This document shows, piece after piece, positions 26,069 to 34,816 of a stretch of DNA of 64,000 bases (positions are counted from its first letter, which is position 1; each line of letters begins with the position of its first letter). The DNA is from Shimia ponticola (GTDB taxonomy: Bacteria; Pseudomonadota; Alphaproteobacteria; Rhodobacterales; Rhodobacteraceae). The translations under genes were made by a program, and so were the position numbers. Below the pieces are notes generated by a model that ran no database searches, was not told where the DNA came from, and saw nothing but the letters and a program-made list of their open reading frames with translations. The stretch is taken from positions 1 through 64,000 of the forward strand of contig NZ_VCDK01000008.1 in assembly GCF_007995215.1 (NCBI RefSeq). The letters run 5' to 3'.

Positions 26069-27529
26069 ATGAAGCTGTGCAACGCGACCCTTCACGACAT
26101 GCCGGACGGGGTTCTGATCCCGACCTATGATCGCACCCGCCTGACACCCGGGATCGTGCATATCGGCCTTGGCAATTTTCACCGCGCGCATCAGGCTTGG
26201 TATCTGCACCGCCTGATGCAGGACGGCAAAGCGCATGACTGGGCCATCATCGGCGCAGGCGTCCGCCTCGGCGACATCAAGATGCGCGATCACCTGCGCG
26301 CACAGGATTGCCTCACGACCCTGATCGAACTCGACCCAAGCGGCGGACAGGTCGAAATCATCGGCCCGATGATCGACTTCCTGCCGGTGGAGGACGACAA
26401 CGCCTCTCTCATCGCCGCGATGTCCGATCCTGCTATTCGCATCGTTGCCCTGACGGTGACCGAAGGCGGTTATTACCGAGATGCGAGTGGCAATCTTGAT
26501 ATCGCCCACCCAGACATTCAGCACGATGCCAAATCGCCAAACAGCCCTCGCACCGCCTTTGGCGCGATGGTGGCGGCGCTTAAGGCGCGGCGCGCCGCAG
26601 GCATCGGCGCATTCACCGGCCAATGCTGCGATAACCTGCAACACAATGGCGATGTCCTCCGCGACACAGTGGTGGAACTGGCCCGGTTGAGCGACGCGGA
26701 CCTTGCCGACTGGATTGACGTGAACGCAAGTTTCCCAAATGCGATGGTCGACTGCATCGTTCCGGCAACCGGAAAGACCGAACTCGCCACGGCGCGGGAC
26801 TTCGGTATCGAAGACGCCGCACCCGTCACCCACGAAAATTTCCGCCAATGGGTCATCGAAGATGATTTCTGCGCTGGCCGCCCCCCGTGGGAAGATGCCG
26901 GTGCAACGTTGACCAGCGACGTCCACCTGTATGAGACGATGAAAATCCGCATTCTGAATGGCGGTCATCAGGTGCTGGCAAATGCGGGCGAATTGTTGGG
27001 TGTTCCAACCATCGCCGCCTGCATGGCTGATCCTGACATCGCGGCCTTTTTTCAAAAGGTGCAGCATGACGAAATCACGCCCTATGTCAGCCCGGTGCCA
27101 GAAATCACGCCCACTGACTATGTGACGCTTGTATCGCGGCGGTTTGCGAACCCGAAGATCCACGACACAACCCGTCGGGTGGCTTTTGACGGGTCGTCCC
27201 GTCATTCCGGCTTTATCCTTCCCATCCTGCGCGATGCGCTGGCTGCCGATGGCGCGATCAACGGGCTGGCCCTGACCGAAGCGCTCTGGGCGCGGATGTG
27301 CGCCGGCACCCGAGAGGACGGCAGCACCATTGAGGCCAACGACCCCCATTGGGACGCTCTCAATACCTGCGCGCTCGCCGCGCGTGAGACACCCAAGCTG
27401 TGGCTCGAACAGAAAAGCATCTACGGCGATCTCGCCACCTATGACGCGTTTGCCGCTGTGTTCGAGACGATGCTGCGTCAGATTTGGGATCAAGGCACCC
27501 GCGCGGCTCTGCAAAGCTACACGGGCTAA
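26069..27529 (+). CDS. mtlK: Mannitol 2-dehydrogenase (polyol-specific long-chain dehydrogenase)
   Basis: 486 residues from ATG 26069, preceded by AGGAGG; an earlier in-frame ATG at 26027 lies inside smoS and lacks an RBS. The NAD-binding region reads IVHIGLGNFHRAHQAWYL and the catalytic region KIRILNGGHQVLANAGELLG with the conserved Lys, Asn and His of this family. It oxidises mannitol to fructose and, in related enzymes, D-arabitol to D-xylulose, which would feed XylB. Its 3' end overlaps the convergent livF gene by four bases. Confidence 0.94.
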   Translation: MKLCNATLHDMPDGVLIPTYDRTRLTPGIVHIGLGNFHRAHQAWYLHRLMQDGKAHDWAIIGAGVRLGDIKMRDHLRAQDCLTTLIELDPSGGQVEIIGPMIDFLPVEDDNASLIAAMSDPAIRIVALTVTEGGYYRDASGNLDIAHPDIQHDAKSPNSPRTAFGAMVAALKARRAAGIGAFTGQCCDNLQHNGDVLRDTVVELARLSDADLADWIDVNASFPNAMVDCIVPATGKTELATARDFGIEDAAPVTHENFRQWVIEDDFCAGRPPWEDAGATLTSDVHLYETMKIRILNGGHQVLANAGELLGVPTIAACMADPDIAAFFQKVQHDEITPYVSPVPEITPTDYVTLVSRRFANPKIHDTTRRVAFDGSSRHSGFILPILRDALAADGAINGLALTEALWARMCAGTREDGSTIEANDPHWDALNTCALAARETPKLWLEQKSIYGDLATYDAFAAVFETMLRQIWDQGTRAALQSYTG

Positions 27530-28212
27530 ACGCCGACGAAGCGGGTCGATATGTCTGCTGTCATGTCCGCCATGGCACCGCTCCAGACGGTCTTGCCGCG
27601 CTCCAGGATCACCGCCTGATCTGCAACCCGCGCCAGTTCCTTCGGCGATTTGTCGATAATGAGGATAGCAACCTGTGTCTGCGATTTGAGCCGCTCTAAC
27701 GAGACCCAGATTTCCTGCCGGATGATCGGAGCAAGCCCCTCGGTCGCCTCATCAAGTATCAGCAGGCGCGGGTTCGTCATCAGCGCGCGGCCAATGGCCA
27801 GCATCTGTTGTTCGCCCCCTGAAAGCGACGCGGCCTTTTGAGAGAGGCGTTCACCCAGACGGGGAAAGAGATCGACAACCTTAGCCAGTGTCCAGTCCCC
27901 CAAGCGCGCCGAAGCGATGAGGTTTTCGCGCACTGTGAGACTTGCAAAACAGCGGCGGCCTTCCGGTACCAACCCCACGCCGAGACGCGCGACGCGATGG
28001 CTGGGTAGGGCGTGCAGAGACTGCCCATCGAGTTGTAGCGTGCCATCCGATGCAATCATCCGACAGATGGCCTTGACCGTCGTCGATTTGCCCATCCCGT
28101 TGCGCCCCATCAGCGCCACGACCTCGCCCGCGTCGATATGCAGGTCCACGCCATAGAGCGCCTGACTGACACCGTAACTGGCGGTGAGGTTTTCGACCCT
28201 GAGAAAGCTCAT
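27526..28212 (-). CDS. livF: Branched-chain-amino-acid-type ABC transporter ATP-binding protein
   Basis: 228 residues. Walker A GRNGMGKST, signature LSGGEQQM, Walker B LLILDEATEGLAP. This is the LivF half of the HAAT-type ATPase pair. It is the last gene of a leftward operon of binding protein, livH, livM, livG and livF, and its start overlaps the livG stop (ATGA). The substrate could be an amino acid, amide, urea or an aromatic acid; the ATPase does not tell. Confidence 0.92.
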   Translation of the reverse strand: MSFLRVENLTASYGVSQALYGVDLHIDAGEVVALMGRNGMGKSTTVKAICRMIASDGTLQLDGQSLHALPSHRVARLGVGLVPEGRRCFASLTVRENLIASARLGDWTLAKVVDLFPRLGERLSQKAASLSGGEQQMLAIGRALMTNPRLLILDEATEGLAPIIRQEIWVSLERLKSQTQVAILIIDKSPKELARVADQAVILERGKTVWSGAMADMTADISTRFVGV

Positions 28213-28958
28213 GCCTCCGTTCCCAGATAGGCTTCGCGCACGACGTCGCTGGCGCGGATGTCGTCGGCGGTGCCGGTGGCGATGACCTTTCCGTAGACCA
28301 GCACGCTGATCCGATCCGCGAGTGCAAAGACCGCGTCCATGTCGTGTTCCACCAGCAGGATCGGGGCCTCGGCCCGCAGGCCATCCAGCAAAGCGGTCAG
28401 TTGTTTGGACCCGTCTGCGCCCAACCCCGCCATCGGTTCATCCATCACAAAGGCGCGCGGGTTCAGCGTCAGCGCGACCGCCACCTCAAGCTGCCGTCTT
28501 TGCCCGTGGCTTAGGTTTGCGCAGCGGATGTCGGCGGCGTCGGCCAATCCGACTCGGTGCAGCGCGGCTTGGGCCCGTTCGCGCATGTCCGTGAGGCCCA
28601 AAGCACCCCGCCAAAACCGCCAAGGCGACCCCCCTGCCCCTATTGCACCAAGGAGCACGTTTTCAAGGACGGTATCCTCCATGCACAGTTGCGAGATCTG
28701 AAAAGTGCGCCCAAGCCCAGCCTTGGCCCGCGCTTGCGTGGTTAGGCTAGATACATCGCGCCCGACCAATTCTACGCGACCTGCATCCGGCTTCAATCCA
28801 CCACAAATCTGCTGAATCAGGGTCGATTTCCCGGCCCCGTTCGGTCCGATGATCGCATGAACCTCGCCAGCGCGCAGATCAATCGACACGTCATCCGTCG
28901 CCACCAACGCGCCAAAGCGTTTGGTCAGGTTGTGGGTGGACAGGACCACGTCAGACAT
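28209..28958 (-). CDS. livG: Branched-chain-amino-acid-type ABC transporter ATP-binding protein
   Basis: 249 residues. Walker A GPNGAGKST, signature LSHGQRRQ (the LSHG variant is usual in LivG), and Walker B with FVMDEPMAGLG. It forms the heterodimeric ATPase with LivF. It overlaps livM by eight bases upstream and livF by four downstream. Confidence 0.92.
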   Translation of the reverse strand: MSDVVLSTHNLTKRFGALVATDDVSIDLRAGEVHAIIGPNGAGKSTLIQQICGGLKPDAGRVELVGRDVSSLTTQARAKAGLGRTFQISQLCMEDTVLENVLLGAIGAGGSPWRFWRGALGLTDMRERAQAALHRVGLADAADIRCANLSHGQRRQLEVAVALTLNPRAFVMDEPMAGLGADGSKQLTALLDGLRAEAPILLVEHDMDAVFALADRISVLVYGKVIATGTADDIRASDVVREAYLGTEA

Positions 28959-29934
28959 GCGCGCCCTCCGTCCGGGTCAGCATCCCAATGATCCCGCCCC
29001 GCCCGAACAGGACAATCCCCAAGAGGATCAGCCCCAGATAGACATGCCAGAAATCCGTCAGCCCCCCGAGAAAATGCTCAAGCGCAACAAAGACACAGGC
29101 ACCGATCACCGGCCCCATCAGCCGCCCCGCCCCGCCAATGATGATCAACACGATCAACTCACCCGACAGCTGCCAGCTGAACATCGACGGAGACACAAAG
29201 CGGTTAAGGTCGGCAAAGAGCGCCCCGGCCAGACCCGTGATCATCCCCGAAATCACAAAGGCCACCAGCCGCAGTCGCATGGGGTTCAGCCCCACCGTTT
29301 CTGCCCGTGTTGCCGACTGCCGCGCCGCGTTCAGGGCCAACCCAAAGGGCGACGCACGCAACCGCTCCTTGAGGAACAGAACAAGGCATAGGATCACGAA
29401 ACAGATCGCAAAGAACTGGATCGGGACCAGCGTATTCAAACCGGGAAAACTGTTGCGCACATAGATCGACACACCGTCTTCACCGCCATACTCGGCCCAT
29501 GAAATCGCGAAATAGAAAAACATCTGCCCGAAGGCGAGCGTGATCATGATGAAATAGACCCCGCTGGTGCGCAGCGACAGAAGCCCGATGATCAGCGCGA
29601 CCAATCCAGACACCGCCATCGCGACCAGCCAGATGACTGGCATCAGCTTCGTACCCTCAGTCGTGAACAGGCCCAGATCCAGCGTCGAATAAGTCTGCGC
29701 ATGATAGGCCAAAATGCCCATCGCGTAGCCGCCGATCCCAAAGAACACTGCATGGCCAAAGCTGACCATCCCGCCAAAGCCCAGAACAATGTTAAGACCC
29801 ACGGCAGCCAGCGCAAGGATGACGGCGCGGGTGACCAGCGTGATGGTAAAGGGCTCATCCACGGCCAACGCATAAAGCGGCAGCGCCAGCAGCCCGGCCA
29901 AAACCAGCGCGTTGATCATACGTTCATTGATCAT
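28951..29934 (-). CDS. livM: Branched-chain-amino-acid-type ABC transporter permease
   Basis: 327 residues with about eight to ten hydrophobic helices. The LivM core LGFGGMVSFGHAVFFGIGGYAMG near the N-terminus and SATRAETVGLNPMRLRLVAFVISG (the EAA-like loop) are both visible. It pairs with LivH. Overlapping ATGA junctions on both sides show one transcription unit. Confidence 0.93.
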   Translation of the reverse strand: MINERMINALVLAGLLALPLYALAVDEPFTITLVTRAVILALAAVGLNIVLGFGGMVSFGHAVFFGIGGYAMGILAYHAQTYSTLDLGLFTTEGTKLMPVIWLVAMAVSGLVALIIGLLSLRTSGVYFIMITLAFGQMFFYFAISWAEYGGEDGVSIYVRNSFPGLNTLVPIQFFAICFVILCLVLFLKERLRASPFGLALNAARQSATRAETVGLNPMRLRLVAFVISGMITGLAGALFADLNRFVSPSMFSWQLSGELIVLIIIGGAGRLMGPVIGACVFVALEHFLGGLTDFWHVYLGLILLGIVLFGRGGIIGMLTRTEGAHV

Positions 29935-30851
29935 CCGCGTGCCCCAAACAGGCCTGTTGGTCTCCAGACCAAGACCAAACCCATCAATATGTAGATTGCC
30001 ATCGACGCTATCGCCGAGCCGCTCTTTTGCGCGGCCCCGGTTTCCATAAAGAGCTTGAACAGTTCCGGCAGGAACACACCGCCCAGCGTATCCGTCAGCC
30101 CGACCAAAAGCGCGCCGATGAATGCTCCCCGGATCGAGCCTATTCCGCCGATGACGATCACGACAAAGGCGAGGATCAGCACCGGCTCACCCATCCCGAC
30201 TTGCACCGACTGGATCGCGCCGACCAGCGCCCCGGCCAGCCCCGCCAGCGCGGCCCCCAGCGCAAAAATCAACGTGTAGAGTTTTGAGATGTCCACACCC
30301 AGCGCGGCGATCATCTCGCGGTCATTCTCCCCTGCCCTGATCTGAATGCCGATGCGCGTGCGCTCGATCAGCGCCCAAAGGCCCAGACCCACCGCCAGCC
30401 CGATCCCAATCAGCGCAAGGCGATACAGCGGGTATTCGATCCCACCCGGCAGCGTGACAGGCCCCGCCAGCCCAACGGGAATGTCGAGGAAGAGAGGAAA
30501 TGACCCAAAGACCCACCGTGTCCCTTCCGAGAAAATCAGGATCAGCGCAAAAGTGGCCAGCACCTGATCCAGATGCGGCGCGGCATAAAGGCGGCGGATG
30601 ACCACCATCTCGATCACCGCGCCCGCAAGCGCCGCCGCAGCAAGCGCGGCCACAAGGCCAAGGAAAAACGACCCCGTCGCCCCCGCCACTGCCGCCGCAG
30701 CAAAGGCTCCGACCATGTAGAGCGACCCATGCGCGAGGTTGATCAAGCCCATGACACCAAAGATCAGCGTCAGGCCGGCTGCCATCAAAAACAGCATCAC
30801 GCCGAATTGCAGGCCGTTCAGGACCTGCTCGATGATCAGGATTGTGGACAT
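29931..30851 (-). CDS. livH: Branched-chain-amino-acid-type ABC transporter permease
   Basis: 306 residues. The LivH N-terminal signature GLQFGVMLFLMAAGLTLIFGVMGLINLAHGSLYMVGAF is present in order over residues 12-49, and the cytoplasmic loop contains NDREMIAALGVDI. Eight or so transmembrane helices. It follows the binding-protein gene after a 48-base gap that holds a hairpin. Confidence 0.93.
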   Translation of the reverse strand: MSTILIIEQVLNGLQFGVMLFLMAAGLTLIFGVMGLINLAHGSLYMVGAFAAAAVAGATGSFFLGLVAALAAAALAGAVIEMVVIRRLYAAPHLDQVLATFALILIFSEGTRWVFGSFPLFLDIPVGLAGPVTLPGGIEYPLYRLALIGIGLAVGLGLWALIERTRIGIQIRAGENDREMIAALGVDISKLYTLIFALGAALAGLAGALVGAIQSVQVGMGEPVLILAFVVIVIGGIGSIRGAFIGALLVGLTDTLGGVFLPELFKLFMETGAAQKSGSAIASMAIYILMGLVLVWRPTGLFGARG

Positions 30852-30864
30852 GAGGGCTCCGGTC

Positions 30865-30892
30865 CCCTGCCCGCGCCAAAGTACGGACAGGG
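30865..30892 (-). terminator. Intercistronic hairpin between the binding-protein gene and livH
   Basis: On the minus strand CCCTGTCC (30892-30885) pairs with GGGCAGGG (30872-30865), eight pairs with one G-U, across a 12-base loop. No U-run follows. As in the polyol operon, it sits directly after the binding-protein gene and probably stabilises that upstream message. Confidence 0.5.
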
Positions 30893-30899
30893 AAAGCGC

Positions 30900-32030
30900 T
30901 TACATCTTGCAGTCAGCTGCGTAAGCGTCCGAGTGATTTTCCAAGGCTGTGCCGATGATCTTGTTGGTGAACACGTCACCTTCCTTGATCACTTCGCGCG
31001 CATAGATCGTCTGGACCGGATGGTGGTTTGGACCAAAGGCAAAATCGCCCCGCGTGCTGTCGAAATCTGCCGCGCGCAGCGCTTCGCGGAAGGCATCAGC
31101 ATCTGATGGGTCTGCCGCCTCTAGCGCCGAAATCAGCAGGTTCGCGGTGTCAAAGCCCTGGCTCGCATACAGCGACGGAAGACGCCCAAACTCGGCCTGG
31201 AAGCTTTCGACAAAGGCCGCGTTGGTCGGGTTGTCGATATCCTTGTTCCACTGCGAGGTGTTCACGACGCCAAGCGCCGCGTCACCGACCGCCTGAAGGA
31301 TACCCTGATCAAAGCTGAACGCAGGGCCAACCACGGGTAGGTCAATGCCGCTATTGGCGTATTGCTTGAGGAACGAAATCCCCATGCCGCCTGGCAGGAA
31401 AAAGAACACGCTGTCCGCGCCGCTGGCGCGGATTTGTGCCAGTTCGGCGGCGTAATCCGTTTGACCCAGCTTGGTGTAGACCTCACCGGCCAGCTCACCT
31501 TCGTAGAAACGCTTATAGCCGGTCAGCGCGTCGGTGCCTGCCGGGTAGTTCGGCGCGAGGATGAAGGTATTGGAATACCCTGCCCCATTGGCATGCGCGC
31601 CTGCAGCCTCGTGCAGGTTGTCGTTTTGCCAAGCGACGTTGAAATAGTTCTGATGGCACCCTTTCCCGGCCAAGGGCGACGGGCCCGCGTTGGGCGACAG
31701 GTAAAACACATTTTGGTTCACGGCTGCCGGCACGACGGCCATGGCAAGGTTCGACCAGATGATACCCGTCATCACATCCACGCGTTCGGACTGGATCATC
31801 TTGTCCGACAGTTGCACGGCGATATCCGGCTTGCGCTGATCGTCTTCGATCACGACTTCGATGTCGTCGCGGCCTGACTGCGAAATCGCCAACATGAAGC
31901 CGTCGCGCACATCAATGCCCAGACCGGCACCACCGCCGGACAGGGTCGTGATCATACCAACCTTGATATCTGCTGCCGCAGACGACGCACCCAAAGCCGT
32001 GGCCGCAGCGGCCATAAGAAACCGTTTCAT
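30900..32030 (-). CDS. Periplasmic binding protein of a HAAT-type ABC importer
   Basis: 376 residues. A signal peptide (MKRFLMAAAATALGASSAAA) is followed by IKVGMITTLSGGGAGLGIDVRDGF, the standard start of family 4 leucine-binding-like proteins. Later blocks ITGYKRF-like (ALTGYKRFYEG), ADSVFFFLPGG and YASQGFDTANLLI fit the same fold. A Cys pair (GKGCHQ and the C-terminal ADCKM) may form a disulphide, as in related aromatic-acid or amide binders. It supplies substrate to LivHMGF. The ligand is not readable from sequence. Confidence 0.88.
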   Translation of the reverse strand: MKRFLMAAAATALGASSAAADIKVGMITTLSGGGAGLGIDVRDGFMLAISQSGRDDIEVVIEDDQRKPDIAVQLSDKMIQSERVDVMTGIIWSNLAMAVVPAAVNQNVFYLSPNAGPSPLAGKGCHQNYFNVAWQNDNLHEAAGAHANGAGYSNTFILAPNYPAGTDALTGYKRFYEGELAGEVYTKLGQTDYAAELAQIRASGADSVFFFLPGGMGISFLKQYANSGIDLPVVGPAFSFDQGILQAVGDAALGVVNTSQWNKDIDNPTNAAFVESFQAEFGRLPSLYASQGFDTANLLISALEAADPSDADAFREALRAADFDSTRGDFAFGPNHHPVQTIYAREVIKEGDVFTNKIIGTALENHSDAYAADCKM

Positions 32031-32285
32031 TCCATTCTCCCTGTTTTGCGCAATGAATGCCTGTTTTTTGGCATGTGTAAACGCCCGAAACGGCTTTGAT
32101 GCGATGGCGAGGGCACAAGGAACCCGCAGGGTGATTCCAACATACCAAAAGGGTTACCTAGGGTCAGGACAGCCATACTTGCGTTTAAATTGAACGCTGC
32201 CACGCTTTGACCGCGTGAATTGTATGACCGGTACTGCTGCCGGGCCTCATTTTTTTGAAAACGTATATTTTTGGGAGGAGACGTT

Positions 32286-34187
32286 TTGGCGATCTCTGAG
32301 GGAAGCGAAGCCGCGCGGCTGATGCGGCTGCCTGTCAACCATCCGGACATCACATGGAAAATGCGGTGCTGGCGCGAATGCGCGGCGATGATGTCTCACT
32401 ATCTCGCCCGTGGGATCGGCCCCGGATATGAACACGGCGACGAGATCGAAGCCAAGTCCGCCGTGTTGGAAACCACCGTCGACAACCTGGACAAGATCAG
32501 CCGCGAGGAACTGCTGGCGCTCCATGAACTGCTGGCCGATGCCATCAAACCCGCTTTGCCCAAGTCGATTGAGCTGTTTCACCACGACGCCCAGAACAGT
32601 AGGATGAATTGGCTGGCACCCGTGGGGGCCATTCGCACACTGGTGGGGATCACTTTTGGGGCGATCGTCATTTTGATTGCCGTGATGACGACCGAGGATT
32701 TCGGTCAGCACTACTACAAGCGATTACTCAGTCAGCCAGAAACCAACACTCTGTTTTCATTGATCTTTTATGTCTGTCTCGCGGCTCTTGGCGCCTGTTT
32801 TTCGGTGCTCTATGACGCGCGAAGATACGTGGTGGACGGGACATATGACCCGCGTGTCGGCTCAAACTACCCGATCCGCATCCTTCTGGGCATCATGTCA
32901 GGGGTGATCCTGTCACAACTGCTGTTTGACTCGCTCGGCGGCAGCTTTGGACCACAGGTTCCCGGAACGGCAGAAGAGATCGAGAACAGCCGCATCGGAC
33001 GACCTCTGACCGCCCTGCTCGGCGGCTTCTCGGGCCAGTTTGTCTATACGGGGCTGCAAAAGCTGGTGGACAGCCTGACGCTTGTCTTCTCGCCTGCGCC
33101 AGAGGACCGGCTTGCCGAACAAGAGCGCATGTTGCGCGCCGAAATGGCAGAGACGAATGCCGCCAAGGACGCCGAACGCGCCGTAAAAGGGGCCAAGTTG
33201 GCAACCGAGCTTGCCACGCATCGGAACAATCCCGACCGCGCCGCGGAGATTGTGGACCAGATCCTGTCCGTGGCCGTCGGTCAGCAAGGTCTGAAATCAA
33301 GCTTTGTGACCGATGAAAGCACCGACTCGATCCTTGGGCGCGCTCGGTCTGTTCTGAGCCTTGGCGAAGTGATGCTCGACGTCCTGCCCGATGGCGAGAC
33401 GACCCGCATTCGCGGCGGGATCAGCGCGATCACTCAACGCATCGCGGATGTAGAGGCCCTGCTCGACAAAGCACGGTCATCAGAAGCCGCCGCGATTGCG
33501 CGGGACCTCAAGGGGATTCTGGACGGTGACGAACCGGTGAAACAGACCCTGATGACCTCGGCGCGCGCCTTGATCGGACCGGCACAGGCGCTCGGGTTGA
33601 TCAGCAACCCGGCAGGCATCGCACTCAGCCTGCTCCTTGCAGGTGGCGGTCTGGTGGGTCCGGCCCGGGATCGCTTGCAAACGCTTATCCTAAACCGCCG
33701 CTATACGCCGCAAATGCTGCCGCCTGCGCTGGTGAATGAAAACACCGTGCTGCTGGCCCTGCAGGACCCGAACAATGCCGCCTTTGCGACGCTGTTGATT
33801 GATGCGGGCCTCGATACGACGAACAACGCAGGTCTTTCAGATCTGGGTGTTGCCATCACGGCGGGCGACGATGACGCGCTTTATGCCCGCTTTGGCGGCA
33901 ATGCGGAACGCGAGGCCTTTGACGATGGTCTGAATACCCTGCGCGGATCGATACTGGCCTCGATTGTCGAGGTTGATCTGCCGCCAGACGCACTGGAAGC
34001 CGCAGGGGCAGACAGCCCATCCAAGCTGATGCGCGTGATCGACGCCCTGCGTGGGACACCGGAGAGCGAAAGCGCCCTGCACCGCATTTTCATTCTGACA
34101 GATTTCATTCGCGAGACCCGCAATAAGCCCGCCGAGGGCCTTGTGAAGTCGATTTTCAAACGCATTGCCGAGGAGGCTTTGACATGA
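32286..34187 (+). CDS. Uncharacterised multi-pass membrane protein next to a cell-wall hydrolase
   Basis: 633 residues from TTG 32286, chosen because GGGAGGAG at 32273-32280 lies five bases upstream. Three hydrophobic helices are clear: about 115-137 (GITFGAIVILIAVMT), 155-178 (LFSLIFYVCLAALGACFSVLY) and 197-216 (RILLGIMSGVILSQLLF). A long soluble C-terminal part rich in short helices follows, with a weak hydrophobic stretch near 440-460. I recognise no domain. Its stop overlaps the lipoprotein start (ATGA), which in turn overlaps the hydrolase gene. The three genes therefore form one unit, possibly an envelope-acting or lysis module. Confidence 0.75.
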   Translation: MAISEGSEAARLMRLPVNHPDITWKMRCWRECAAMMSHYLARGIGPGYEHGDEIEAKSAVLETTVDNLDKISREELLALHELLADAIKPALPKSIELFHHDAQNSRMNWLAPVGAIRTLVGITFGAIVILIAVMTTEDFGQHYYKRLLSQPETNTLFSLIFYVCLAALGACFSVLYDARRYVVDGTYDPRVGSNYPIRILLGIMSGVILSQLLFDSLGGSFGPQVPGTAEEIENSRIGRPLTALLGGFSGQFVYTGLQKLVDSLTLVFSPAPEDRLAEQERMLRAEMAETNAAKDAERAVKGAKLATELATHRNNPDRAAEIVDQILSVAVGQQGLKSSFVTDESTDSILGRARSVLSLGEVMLDVLPDGETTRIRGGISAITQRIADVEALLDKARSSEAAAIARDLKGILDGDEPVKQTLMTSARALIGPAQALGLISNPAGIALSLLLAGGGLVGPARDRLQTLILNRRYTPQMLPPALVNENTVLLALQDPNNAAFATLLIDAGLDTTNNAGLSDLGVAITAGDDDALYARFGGNAEREAFDDGLNTLRGSILASIVEVDLPPDALEAAGADSPSKLMRVIDALRGTPESESALHRIFILTDFIRETRNKPAEGLVKSIFKRIAEEALT

Positions 34188-34816
34188 AGGTATTTAACAC
34201 AGTCGCGGCCATTCTTGCCGCTAGCGTCCTTAGCGGATGCGAAACGGGCGGCGCGATCACGACCCCGCCGGGGCCAGACACCGAATTGACCTGCGACGCC
34301 AGTGCGCAGGCCTGCGCCACACGGCACGCGATCAAGGCCGATGCCTGCCTGCGCTTGGCACAGGATGAAGTCCGCGCCGGACGGGCCAGCGGGGCCGAAG
34401 CGGTCCGCCGTGCAAGCTGTGCGCGTCAGAACTTTTCCACCGCCCTTGGCACCCTGCCCGATGCCCAAGGCAGCGTCGGGGCCGGAAACCTTGCCGCTCT
34501 GCGTGTGACGCGTCAGACAGCCACGACAACCAGCGCGGGACGTGCTGCCAATGACGCGCTGGATCAGGCGGCCACCGCCTACCTGGCGAAACACCCCGGC
34601 CTGAATGCCGGAGCCTACTATCAGGGCGACGCCGCGCTCTATCAGGCGCTGCGTGCGACCTCGCGGGATTGTGGACGGCTGACAATGGCCTCACAGCTCG
34701 CCATGGCTGCCGAAGCGCGCCAGAACCCGCCACGCGTGCCATCTTTGGCCAGCGCGATCGCGACACTGCAAACCCAGGCGTCCCAGGCCGCCGCGCAGGC
34801 CGGATGCGTCTCATGA
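34184..34816 (+). CDS. Small lipoprotein
   Basis: 210 residues. A type II signal peptide ends in the lipobox LSGC (Cys about 19), so the mature protein should be lipid-anchored. The rest is Ala-rich and helical with several Cys (TCDASAQACATRHAIKADACL), perhaps disulphide-bonded in the periplasm. No family recognised. It is translationally coupled to the genes on both sides. Confidence 0.75.
   Translation: MKVFNTVAAILAASVLSGCETGGAITTPPGPDTELTCDASAQACATRHAIKADACLRLAQDEVRAGRASGAEAVRRASCARQNFSTALGTLPDAQGSVGAGNLAALRVTRQTATTTSAGRAANDALDQAATAYLAKHPGLNAGAYYQGDAALYQALRATSRDCGRLTMASQLAMAAEARQNPPRVPSLASAIATLQTQASQAAAQAGCVS

Noticed and set aside
26006-27514. Minus-strand frame of 502 codons
   Set aside because: Shadow of mtlK, which has full family motifs and a good RBS.
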